In this document: one piece after another, positions 1-9,890 of the stretch | Numbering within the stretch: position 1 is the first letter of the stretch | Layout: each line of letters opens with the position of its first letter | Source: Leptidea sinapis | Taxonomy: Eukaryota; Arthropoda; Insecta; Lepidoptera; Pieridae | Reading direction: 5' to 3' | NCBI RefSeq assembly: GCF_905404315.1 | Contig: NC_066273.1 | Span: forward strand, 868,001-932,000 | DNA: 64,000 nucleotides | Position numbers and translations under genes: made by a program | Notes under the pieces: model-generated | What the model saw: the letters and a program-made list of their open reading frames with translations, nothing else | Database searches by the model: none | What the model was told of the DNA's origin: nothing

Positions 1-1030
1 TAACTAGATTTATTTCCCACCTTGGAATAAATAAATACACATACCAAAAAACTTCCAATGAGAATTAAATAATGAAAGAAAACTTGAAGCTGGCGGATGT
101 ATGGAATGTGCGAGCCAAAATCTCCAAAGAGGAATGGAAATTAAAAACTCTATTGTCGTAAGAAAACGAGAATATTTAAAAGTGATATAATTTCTTATTC
201 TTGTAACATAAATAGACGGTTCTGTGAATAGGGAAATCGTATGATGCGTATTCTCGTAACAAACAGCTGTAAAATTTTGACGTTAAGTTGAGCTTACAAC
301 TTAAAAGCATTATATATAACAGAGCATAGATAACCGATATAATAGTGGTAGAAAATAGAAATGTTTTAGATTTAGGTACAACAATATTCGAATGACATTC
401 ATCGAGGTTGTCGTGCAAATGTAATGTTAACACGCGGCCTCCAATTTAGTTTTCATTCTAGAGAAACGATAAGAGAATATGAAAGTAGAGCAAAACGAGG
501 ATAGGATCGGAACATAACTTCAACGATTTTGAAATTACGAGAATAACACCACTGACTATCCAAGCTTCAAGTACCATGTTTAAAGTATAGTGTTGAATCT
601 AATCTGATCCTGGTAGTATTCAACGATTTTAAAAAATCCAGAATTAGACAGTTTTAACTAAATTCCCAGCAACTATTGCGATCACAGGTGATACATATGT
701 TGGCCTACATAACTATGCTAGAATCGGTTAAAATGCATTGGCATAAAAAGGCATTTATTTTCTCGAAATGGATTCCTTTAGAATAATTTGTGGTGTCATT
801 TCTAATATTCTAGATACTACTACGCTTCGAAAACAAATGGCGCTCTGAGAGAGAAGAAGCGACGCAAGAAACTCTCGAAGCAATTTTTTTTGCGTTCTTT
901 TTAATTACATATTATAGCAATAGCAATTCATAATCTAGTCCCAGATTGTTGGATCACTTAGATATTCAGCTGTGGAGTAGTAAGATTTACGACACAGCCA
1001 TTATTTAATGAAACATTTAAATTTATTTAT
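1..1030. other. AT-rich intergenic DNA, nothing recognised
   Basis: No coding similarity, RNA gene or clear repeat boundary is visible on either strand. The only reading frames are short and of biased composition. Low-copy decayed repeats may be present, but I cannot support any. Confidence 0.5.
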
Positions 1031-1031
1031 A

Positions 1032-1090
1032 GACTAGCTGACCCGGCAAACTTTCTTTTGCCATATAAGGTATTTTTAATGATCGACCGT
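1032..1090 (+). repeat. End of an interspersed repeat with the CTAGCTGACCCGGCAAAC motif
   Basis: The motif CTAGCTGACCCGGCAAAC followed by TTTTGCCATATAAG is visible here on the plus strand. Its reverse complement (GGGTCAGCTAGT preceded by AACGTTTT and TATATGGCAA) ends at about 6957 and again at about 7277. The shared end sequence in both orientations supports an interspersed repeat family. I recall it as very common in Lepidoptera but do not assign a class with certainty. Confidence 0.55.
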
Positions 1091-1415
1091 TTTTTCACCG
1101 ACTTCCTTTTTAAAACAGACTACCACGAAAAAGTCTTTTCATCTTTCGGGTTAATATTAATACACACAAAAATGTGGCTATCTATTGGTAACAGTCAAAG
1201 TCAAATAAACTTTATTCAAATAGACTTAAACTAAGCGGTTTTGAATCGTCACTATAAATATTTCTTTTATATTACTGAATACTGAAAAGTAATAAATAAT
1301 TAAATGTAGGTATAAAAATAAATTATCGTATATTGGAGGATTTCTTCATTAAAATGGTGGTCGTGATTACTGTCTCAATTAGTTATTGTACCAAACAAAT
1401 ACAATAATTCATTAA

Positions 1416-1628
1416 CTATAACAATCTGGCACCACAATCAGCACCGGCTCCCGAGTTGACGCATGGACCAGCCCTCGTTCCCTTCGCACATATTTCAGGG
1501 AAGGAGATGACCTGGCAGACTACGCCGCCGCAAGCAATGCCATTGTGAGCATGACGAACGATGTTATAGCACACGTACGCATGATAATTCAAAATCACAA
1601 AATTAATACTCACAAAGCAAGCCCGCAA
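1416..1628 (-). other. GC-rich patch, possible exon or decayed secreted-peptide gene
   Basis: This short stretch is clearly GC-richer than its surroundings. One minus-strand frame gives a 70-codon ORF with several cysteines. A second frame starts with an ATG at about 1583 and reads a 20-residue signal-peptide-like N-terminus (basic and Cys start, then a hydrophobic run ending LLAAA). It then meets TAG, after which it continues for about 36 codons with two Arg-Arg or Arg-Glu-Arg clusters before a TAA. This could be a decayed or mis-spliced peptide gene, or chance. I do not recognise the product. Confidence 0.2.
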
Positions 1629-2640
1629 ATGATTCTATATAATGCAATTACAGTGGATTCTATATAAACCAAAAGAATAATATATTCATGTTACGTTCTT
1701 AAGATTATAAGATATTATGACGAATTATTGTTAGGTGATAATAAAAAAACATAAATTTCAAAACCGGTTCAGTAGATCCAGAAATTATCATTGTTACAAA
1801 GTATTATCATGTCGCCTATATTTCAGCGTTTTACTCCAATTTAACATACAGATTTTACGATTTAGAAAAGTGTGAGCAAGCCACGCATGCCTGTTGCCTC
1901 CCTGCGATTTGTTGATAGTCATTTAAAATACTACTATGGTGGGAAATTCAGGCGTTTGCCACCCTGCAGCACTTCACTGCAGCGTCAAGAGCAGATGCCG
2001 CGATGAAAAAATCAGCACACGTCGCTCCTCACGATGCTCCACGCCTCTTACGTAGATGCTATGCATCACGTCAGGATAAGCAGCAAATGCAGTTTCCACT
2101 TTGTAGCACTCAGAGCCAGCACCACACACCTTTGGATCAAAATATCTATACATATATAATGAATTGCTGTTCGTTACTCTCGATAAAACTCGAAAATGGC
2201 GGGACCGACTTGGCTAATTTTGGTCTTAAATTATTTGTGGAAGTCCAGACAAGGTTTAAAAGGTGAATAAATATGAAAATGCTTGGAATTAAATAAAAAC
2301 AACAATGTTTTTCCTTTGATATGTACCCCGTCGTTCAGAAATCAAATTGAAGAATAAAATTAATTACATTAAAATTAAAATGAATTACAAATTTTAATCT
2401 TTATTCTTTCCAACTTTCTTAGGAGGTATAAAGTAAACTTAATTTTAGCTTACTATAGTTGGTAGGTTAACTACAGTTGTTAACTATCAATCAGATTATT
2501 TTTACGCAGATTGATAAATCTTTGGTTTTGTCACAAATTAAATTTCTGCGCAACCATAATATTTGACATTAAATGACCAACTATATAAAAGGTAAATTTT
2601 TCAGTACAAAACAGACTAAGTATCCTAAATAGCTAAGAAA
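1629..2640. other. Intergenic DNA with a GC-rich patch at about 1860-2140
   Basis: The patch at 1860-2140 is less AT-rich than its flanks and carries an 87-codon plus-strand ORF (2003-2266). On the minus strand it shows possible splice sites, including a GTAAGA after a short Cys-containing frame near 2060. No family is recognised, so it is not annotated as a gene. Sequence at 2505-2610 (GTTTTGTCACAAATTAAATTTC and neighbours) recurs after the RTE-like element at about 6695-6770, so the LINE seems to sit inside or beside another repeat. Confidence 0.4.
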
Positions 2641-2654
2641 TTAAGAAATAAATG

Positions 2655-2930
2655 GACATGGATCTCACCAAACGGCCTTTATAAGAACGAAATCGTTATT
2701 ATGACTAACAATAGAAAAATATTCAAAGATGTGTCGGTCATATATAACTTAAATTTTAACACAGACCATAGAATGATTCGAGCTACACTCACAGGGATAT
2801 GCCCTAAGAAAATAAGACGATTTCATAATAAATACGCAGTTATTCAATACAAAGGCGAACCAGAAGCCCTACTTAATAATTTACAAATATCAATAGACAG
2901 TAAAGAAGGCGTATCAATACAAGAAAAATA
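2655..2930 (+). pseudogene. RTE-like LINE endonuclease C-terminal fragment
   Basis: Translation in this stretch gives the end of an apurinic-type endonuclease. It shows a WTWISPNG segment, then about 15 residues on an NNR segment, and a FNTDHRM segment that contains the catalytic Asp-His pair typical of LINE endonucleases (usually SDH). An ATG at 2701 gives an ORF to 3015, but its last 25 or so codons lie inside the inserted DNA element and are not LINE sequence. The first part of the domain is absent. This is a fossil fragment, not a functional gene. Confidence 0.7.
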
Positions 2931-2938
2931 CAACAAAC

Positions 2939-4507
2939 CAGTGATATTTAAAAGTATAGATAGGTTACCTAGACAACATTCGGTGTTTGTAAATGATACA
3001 CAAACGCACACATGAATAATTTAACATTGCAATAGCACACTACATTACGATTACACGTCAAAGAAGGATAGTAAATGCAATTATCGCAATCGAAAAAGAG
3101 ATAAGTCTAATTTGCTGATTGCTTCGTATTTGCATAGCAAAAACACAAAATCATTCACCAGATATGATTTTTTACCGTACATCGTGATTTATGCCCAAAA
3201 TACGATTCATTCATGAGTTCATGTAATAAAAGTTATGAAGTAGTAAAACTACATTTAAATTAGGTAAATTAGGTGTTATTGATTTTAACAATAATAATTT
3301 TATATTGATTATAATATATAGCCATATTGATGATATAAATTATTTGTACATAAAATAATAAAAATCATACAGACATATCAAAACAAAACTGAAATGTATT
3401 AATTAATGTAAAAATACAATAAGGGTTCTATTTTTACAATTTTACTAACGACGGCTTCCAAAAAGTTTTAAGTTTACAATTATTATTTCTTGTATATTAT
3501 ATTATTTATGAATGTATTTTTGTTGTGGGTTTATTACAATAAGATAATGGGAGAAACAGAAAATGATCCATTGATTCTTCTGCAGTTAGCAAGGGATATA
3601 CCGAAAGGGCAGTGTTACTGAAAAAACTCCTACGCAAGCAGATAGCACTTACTGTCTACGTCCGCTACCTACCCTAAAACTTGTTTTTATAGTTTGATAG
3701 TTCAGCTGGTTTATTAAAAAATATTAAATTTCGTAATACATTCACTGCAACAACGCCTTTTTTACATCATTTCCTAAATTATCTTAAAATATACTACCTC
3801 GATCATCCCGCAGCAGACAGGGTAGTTGCGGTATATTCGGAGTATTATCGTATCGTTCCAAATGTGTCGTTGTCGATTCTGCAAGTAGACCTCCTGGTAC
3901 GTTACATACATTCCAAGATTAAGTACTAACAAAATATCAAATAGCCTGCTATTACTAATCTCATTCTATACCACCTTTATTATAAGACTTTGAAAGCCAG
4001 AACTTAGTATAATCATCATAATATTATTTAAGAAAGACGCTCACTACCTAACAAGAAAACTCAAGTTCCGCAATCAAGCGGTTACGAACGCTATGTATTC
4101 TGCCTACGATTTCACTTCTCGTTTAATCTATGACACATACTTTTTGTCCTTGTCGCGCTGCAGTTGTCATCATAATCTCTATCTTGCTCGAACCACCACG
4201 TTAATAATTCGAGATTTATTTGTAAATAAGAAATAAAATCGTGATAAAATACAAATACGACGTTATTTTATATACTTTCGTATGGTATGAAATACCTTCA
4301 CTCTTATATATCTTGCAAACATAGTTTTTACATTTTCCTAACACACAGGTTCGCATTTTAGATTATTGTTGTCACGCCACGAAAACGTTCCGCTTAGCTC
4401 GCTGCTATTAGCCGAATAAATGAAATTACGACAATTGTCTGAATTTGTCTGCAACATTTTCGCGTGCTAGTGCGATATCTACCTCTTTATTGTATATAAT
4501 ATCATTG
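2939..4507. mobile_element. hAT-like non-autonomous DNA element (1569 bp) with perfect 8-bp TSD
   Basis: The element begins CAGTGATATTT and ends AATATCATTG, giving imperfect terminal inverted repeats of about 10 bp. It is flanked by CAACAAAC at 2931-2938 and again at 4508-4515. A second, internally deleted copy at 51197-51444 shares both ends and about 200 bp of left interior, and has its own different 8-bp duplication. The 8-bp target duplication and CA(G/A)TG termini fit the hAT superfamily. No transposase is readable inside, so it must be mobilised in trans. It sits inside the RTE-like LINE, which is therefore older. Confidence 0.85.
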
Positions 4508-4515
4508 CAACAAAC

Positions 4516-6500
4516 TACTAAACCAACTAAAAACGATACCTAGAAAAGTAAACACAAACAGCAAGAAGCGAGTCACACTCAAAAGTAAACAACCAATACA
4601 GTTACGTTAGGAACTTCTACGAAAAGAATAGAATATACATAAGAAAAGAAAACTAAAGTCAACCGCCGAAAAATCGCAGAAATAAACAAAAAACTACGGA
4701 ACGAAAGAAAAACGAAACGATTTAATACTATGAAGAATTATATAGAAAAAACCGGAGGAATAAAAAAGGCACTGAAAGAACTAAATCGAAAAATGGATTG
4801 GATACTAAATATAAAAAAGAAGGATGGTAAAATTACAGAGAAGAGACCCGAGATATTAAAAGCTGCTACAGAATTTTATCGAAATTTATATATCAAAGTC
4901 AAAATTTGAGACAAGTGGTAAGAGAATATGATGCATCTACCGATGAAGAGGAAATACCTGAAGTACTAAACGAAGAAACCATAAAAGCAATTAGTACACA
5001 AAAGAATGATAAAGCTCCAGGATCAGACCTCATTACAAATGAAATACTGAAAATTACATCACCAGTTATTGGTCCGATGCTTACAAATATATTTAACGAA
5101 ATTACTAAAACGGAAAATATTCCAGAGGATTGGACTAAATTTACAATTATACTACACAAAAAAGGTGACAAAGGACATATAGCAAATTACAGGCCCATAA
5201 GTTTAATGTCTAATATTTATAAGGTATTTTCTAAAATTATACTATTGAGGATTACAAATATTCTTGAAGAGAATCGGCCCAAAGAACAAGCTGGATTCCG
5301 TCGAAATTTTTCAACCATAGATCATATACACACCCTTAGACAAATATTACAAAAATAAAAAGAATACAACAAAACGGGTTTGTCGATTTCAATAAAGCAT
5401 TCGACACACTAGAACACGGATATATCTGGGATGCACTAAAAATACAGGGTGTACAAACAAAATCCATACGATTACTTCGTAATGTGTATACATTACAAAT
5501 TTTTACAATTTTACTGACTTGCGCAGTACTCTTGGTGTATACCAAGAGTACTGCGCAAGTCAAGTTAGAAGCCATAGGCGAAGAATTCCCTATCATGAGA
5601 GATGTACGCTAAGGAGACCCTATCTCATCCAAATTATTTTCTGACGTTTTGGAAATAATATTTAGGAACCTAGACTGGACAAATGAGGAACTAAACATAA
5701 ACGGTGACAACTTGAGCCACCTACGCTGTGCAGACGACTTAATAATATTCTCGGAAAATTCAAGATCACTAGAAATGATGCTGCAACAACTAGCAGATGT
5801 AAGTGACAAAGCTGGACTATCGATGAATTTAAATAAAACAAAAATCATAACAAACAGACACGATAAAAGTAAATAATGAGCAAATAGAGTACGTACAGGA
5901 ATATGTATACTTAGGACAGCTAATATCTACTGAAGGCTGCACAGAAAAAGAGATTGAAAGAAGAGTTACCAATACTTGGAAAAGATATTGGTCACTCAGT
6001 GAAGTGATGAAGAAGAAAGATATGCCTATGAAAGAAAAGAGGAAAGTATATAATATGTGCATTCTACCATGTTTACTTTACGGGCAAACTTGGGCATTGA
6101 CAGAATATCTAGCAAATAAAATTAAAGTTTGTCAACACAGCATAGAAAGAAGTACAATACGTGTCAAAAGAAAAAACCGAGAAATATTAATAGACATCAA
6201 AAGTAAAACCAAGTTTAAGAATGCATACACAACATACAAACAGCTGAAGTGGAGGTGGACAGGGCATATGATGAGAGAAAAGCAAGAAAAATGGACAAAA
6301 CTTACCACAGAATGGTACCATTTAGACGGAAAGAAACATAGAGGACGACAGGCTAACAGATGGGAGGATGACGTTAAGAAAAAAGCGGGTTAAACATGGA
6401 CTCGCACTGCAAAAATGAGAAAAGGCTGGAGGGCTTTAGAGGGGGCCTTTGACGGAAGACAAGTTGTAACCGAACTACCGTTTGCCGATAATCAATAGAT
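4516..6500 (+). pseudogene. RTE-like LINE reverse transcriptase (broken)
   Basis: Three plus-strand frames (4906-5358, about 5380-5876, 5880-6393) join into one RT. The motifs in order are a KAPGSDLITNEIL segment, NYRPISLMS, QAGFRR, FVDFNKAFDTL, and a catalytic box at 5727-5738 reading CADD instead of the usual Y/FADD. The connection and C-terminal region follows (YVYLGQLIS, LKWRWTGHMMR, GRQANRWEDD). It carries stop codons, a frameshift after 5358, and a 22-bp inverted duplication at 5515-5562. Coding before 4906 is also legible up to the 4508-4515 target duplication. It encodes no intact protein. Confidence 0.8.
5515..5562. repeat. Perfect 22-bp inverted repeat with 4-nt loop
   Basis: Arms 5515-5536 and 5541-5562 are perfect reverse complements around the loop GTAT. 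The right arm is ordinary RT coding sequence (the STAQVKLEA segment). The left arm and some A/T-rich sequence before it are extra, and they displace the conserved reading. This looks like a local inverted templated insertion. Confidence 0.9.
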
Positions 6501-6650
6501 AAAAAAAATGTTAGTATATTAGTTAAACTCTAGTTAATAGTCAAAATGTGTTTTTTAGATAGTAGTCATAAGTAAATTAATTTTAGGCACACGAAACTAC
6601 TCTGTGTAAAACTTGTTAACAACAATAAAGGCTTTTTTTTTTCTTTTTTT

Positions 6651-7301
6651 TTTTGATTTATTTTATTTATTTATTAACCAACTATATGTAGACTGATAAA
6701 TCAAATCATAAGTTTTGTCACAAATTTAATTTCCGAACCTGACCATAATAACCAATTTGTATTATTCTGTTCCATCCACAGAAATAGGTTTGCAAAATGG
6801 CAATCGAAAATAATAATTACCTACCTATTGCAGTACGATACATTTATGTATGATTTAATATTTGGTAGGTCTGCGAATCGGTCGGTAAAATTTTAATTAT
6901 TGATTCTTTTCTTATTATTTTATATGGCAATACAACGTTTTCTGGGTCAGCTAGTAATATATATAAATCCACTGGCCTGATGTATGTTTCCAGTGACCTC
7001 CTAAAGTAATGAACGGATTTTAATGGGGATTACTTCATGGAGTGCAGTTTAGTCGAGCTAGAGAGAAGAATAGTTTTTATTTCCAATATTTGTTTTGTAT
7101 GGACATATTTTCTTTGGGATAATTTATTGACGCACGCTTTGAAAGTTCTGCTGTGAAACAATTTCATCATTACAACATACGAAATAATTCTTGATGCTAT
7201 GAAATATTTTTGAAATATTCACAAAAACAGTATTTTATTTATTATGTTTAGAACAACGTCTGTCGGGTCAGCTAGTATAATATAAATAAAATCGTTAAAA
7301 C
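6651..7301. repeat. Repeat-derived DNA with two CTAGCTGACCC-family ends
   Basis: 6921-6957 and 7251-7277 are minus-strand copies of the repeat end described at 1032. The sequence between them (a segment around GGATTTTAATGGGGATTACTTC) is typical non-coding interior of such a repeat. 6673-6770 repeats sequence found before the RTE-like element at about 2505-2610. No gene is seen. Confidence 0.5.
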
Positions 7302-8674
7302 TTATTTCATAAAATGCAATAAAAACGTTAACACTATGTAATTTAACATCGTGTCATGTTCCATTATCTTCTTGCGCGGTCGTACTTGACCAAAAATCCC
7401 ATCCCTGTCTAGTAAATGAAAAAATGTAAAGATCTCACCAACAATGTCACTGACACACGGGCAATAGCCATAAATAATCAAAGCCAAGGGACATTCGCCA
7501 GTTGTATTCCATCGCTTGAGCATTGCTGTATCATGTGAATACTGCGCAAGGGATCGCGTGACATCACACGCTGTTCTGTACAACGCATTGTAGCGCACTC
7601 GTTCCACTATGTAAACAAAATTCATCTCAAAGTATAATAGCTGTAAACATCAAAATTTATGTTCGCACATGCTCAGCATAATGAGGCTTATAATTAGTGG
7701 CCACATTCGGGAAACTCACAAGTTATTACATGTCATAAGGCAATAACAATATCCCAGACTTAATAACTTATTAATCATCAGTAAATTTACTACTATGATT
7801 TACAGAAAATACAATCACAAAAAGGTGTTGTTCCAAATAGTACTCAACACTCATGATACGGTATCTTTTTTTTACTAACACAAAAGTTAAGTATCAAATA
7901 TTGACGGTCGCGTGAAATTATTTTCACAAAAACGAATTTCAAAAACACTTAATTCAATTTGTACGTAATGATTGTGGCGAAAAATAGTTTTTCGCTATCA
8001 CACGGCTTCGTAAACAGTAGCTATGAAATTATTTTTAGGTTTTTAAAGTACCTTCAAAAATAACTTACAATAATCGGTAAATTTAATTCTTACCAAATTA
8101 AGTGAACTTGAATCCATTATCCCATCGATGACGAAGAAAGAGCATTCATATTCTTTTTAAAAGGTGTCACGTCACAATTGTTGACTTGCTGGTGATAATT
8201 CATAATTGGATCATCGAAATAAAACTGCACTAGTATTTGATCACCTTTGTATATTCCACAGGCAGTGTAATTACGTCCCAGAGAGGTCCATACCGTACGA
8301 CATCCTGTGTCGACAGTGTGGCCATATTTATAGGGCTCGGCGCACGTGCACGTGTTTGCGAATAATGCTTTTTAATAATATTTTTATATCGCGATGTAAT
8401 CAAATGACGACTTATGATTTAATTCTAGAATTAAATTATTAATCTTATTATTCTCGTTTTTATAATAGGTGTGTTGTAGTATTTGAGCCGATGTATATTA
8501 TATGTATTTATGTAACTCCTGCGGGCTTTGCGGAGCAAACATGAATAGCTCGCAAATTGCAGCTTTTTTTCCTACTTCTTGACACTTATCGTTATATTTT
8601 GGACAATACACACCTTAAATTTGTAAAGTGTAGCCTATGTGTTATTCTGATGTAAGCTATTTTTTTGTAGTTTC
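7302..8674. other. Intergenic DNA, no gene recognised
   Basis: A 107-codon minus-strand ORF (7302-7625) and a 78-codon plus-strand ORF (8206-8442) occur, but neither resembles a known family and neither has convincing splice or start context. The rest is AT-rich. Confidence 0.4.
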
Positions 8675-8762
8675 ATTTAAGTCCATTCAGTAGTTTTTGT
8701 GTGAAGACGTTACAAACATACACACACACTCACAAACTTTCGCATTTATAATATTAGTAGGA
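8675..8762 (-). repeat. Interspersed repeat end (TACTAATATTATAAATGCGAAAG type)
   Basis: On the minus strand this reads TCCTACTAATATTATAAA, then TGCGAAAGTTTGTGAG and a GT-rich run. I recall this as a highly abundant lepidopteran repeat, possibly Helitron-derived. A similar segment (ATATTATAAAGGGGAAAGTTTGTG) is at about 53816. It truncates the neighbouring LINE fragment at 8763. Confidence 0.5.
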
Positions 8763-9370
8763 TAATGCATGAACAGTGTCTGGGACTTTATTATAAAAGT
8801 GTATACATTTACCCTTACAGCTGTTATATATCTTATGAAGCCTACTAGAATTAGGTACAAGCAATCCCTTATTTCTAGTGTTATAATAATGAAAATCACT
8901 ATTAAGAGCGAAAAGGTGACGATTTTTGTGAACGTATATTAAATTTTCAAAAATGTACTGACAAGGAACAGTCATAATATTTATTTATTTAAATTTTTCG
9001 AGAGACTGACTATAACCAAGCTATATAGCACGCAAGCTATAACCAAGATATATAGCACGAACAGCTCTATTTTGCACAGCAAACACTATATCTATGTCAG
9101 CAACATGACCCCACAGTAAAGTACTGTACGTCATGATGTCGCAATATTCGTCTACTCTCTCATCTTTCTAACGGCATATGCAGCAGAGATGAGTCTATCT
9201 GCTAGTTGGGCAACATGTGGGTGCAGATTATTCGTCTCAAACCAACTGCTTTGATTGATTGGGTTGCTAACGATAGCCACTGTTGTGACGATAGTACTGG
9301 AGGTACAGCATACATCGACCTCGTCAAAGTATTTTAGTAACCCCGACGTTTAGAGACCTTTCCAGATCAC
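8763..9370 (-). pseudogene. LINE family A reverse transcriptase C-terminal fragment
   Basis: Minus-strand translation gives segments typical of an insect LINE RT C-terminus. In order they are an AAYAVRKMRE stretch near 9170, SSTIVTTVAIVSN near 9300, a YSTLLWG segment at about 9120, QNRAVRAIY, QYIFENLIYVHKN, and NTRNKGLLVPNSSRLHK. The same order occurs in the family A copy at 28640-28914. Stops and a 26-bp tandem duplication (about 9009-9060) break the frame. The fragment is cut at both ends and is non-functional. Confidence 0.65.
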
Positions 9371-9534
9371 GTTTTCATTGCGGGACTGCGGTTGAATTGT
9401 CATTATAAAGTTTAAATACTTTAAAAGTGTTTTATTTAAATGTATAACACTCGAGTTAATACTATAACCGATAACACCGTAATTTTACGGTTACTTTACA
9501 GTAATTGTTATTGATTTTAGGTTTATACTAAAAC

Positions 9535-9680
9535 ATTTTCAAGGGTGAAATATCGGTTCTCTGGATCGATTCAATACAGCAAATCCCACAGGCAAATCCC
9601 TTGCAAATCCATTTAAATTTCGATCATTTCTGCCTTAAAAATCTATTCTTCGATTAATCGATCTCAGATAGCCATCCCTT
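9535..9680 (+). mobile_element. Solo end of the window's hAT family, upstream of the SGSM3-like gene
   Basis: This segment matches the right end of the hAT element at 61796-61914. Both read through AAGGGTGA.ATATCG, a GATCGATT block and TTCTTCGATTAATCGATCTCAGAT.GCCATCCCT. Its outer end at about 9680 is 210 bp before the ATG of the SGSM3-like gene, so it may lie in that gene's promoter or 5' UTR. No matching left end is seen nearby. Confidence 0.7.
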
Positions 9681-9890
9681 ACTAAAACTTAAAATTACTC
9701 AATACTCATTAGTTCATTACTCTATGTTTGTTTGTCATACAAATACATTATTGAGTGTAACTTGTAAATTTCTTCCGTCTTCGTAGTTACTAGTTTGTAC
9801 TTGTTTGGGGTGTTAGAATAATTATTGATAGTGGTTGTTGTGTAGGTCTTATAATTTTATGGACCATATTAACAATTTTTGATAGTCACA

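Larger units (their letters stand above)
2643..6650 (+). mobile_element. RTE-like non-LTR retrotransposon, 5'-truncated and interrupted
   Basis: An endonuclease tail at 2643-2930 and a reverse transcriptase at 4516-6500 belong to one LINE. They are separated by a 1569-bp DNA element that duplicated its 8-bp target (2931-2938 and 4508-4515). The RT resembles the endonuclease-reverse transcriptase group common in silkworm and other insects, which I place with RTE. The 3' end is near 6625-6650, where the sequence runs into AATAAAGGC followed by T-rich tract. The 5' half of the endonuclease is missing, as expected for 5' truncation during target-primed insertion. Clade assignment is from memory of motifs. 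Confidence 0.75.

Noticed and set aside
7302..7625. 107-codon minus-strand ORF
   Set aside because: No recognisable family, no splice partners and composition like the surrounding intergenic DNA.
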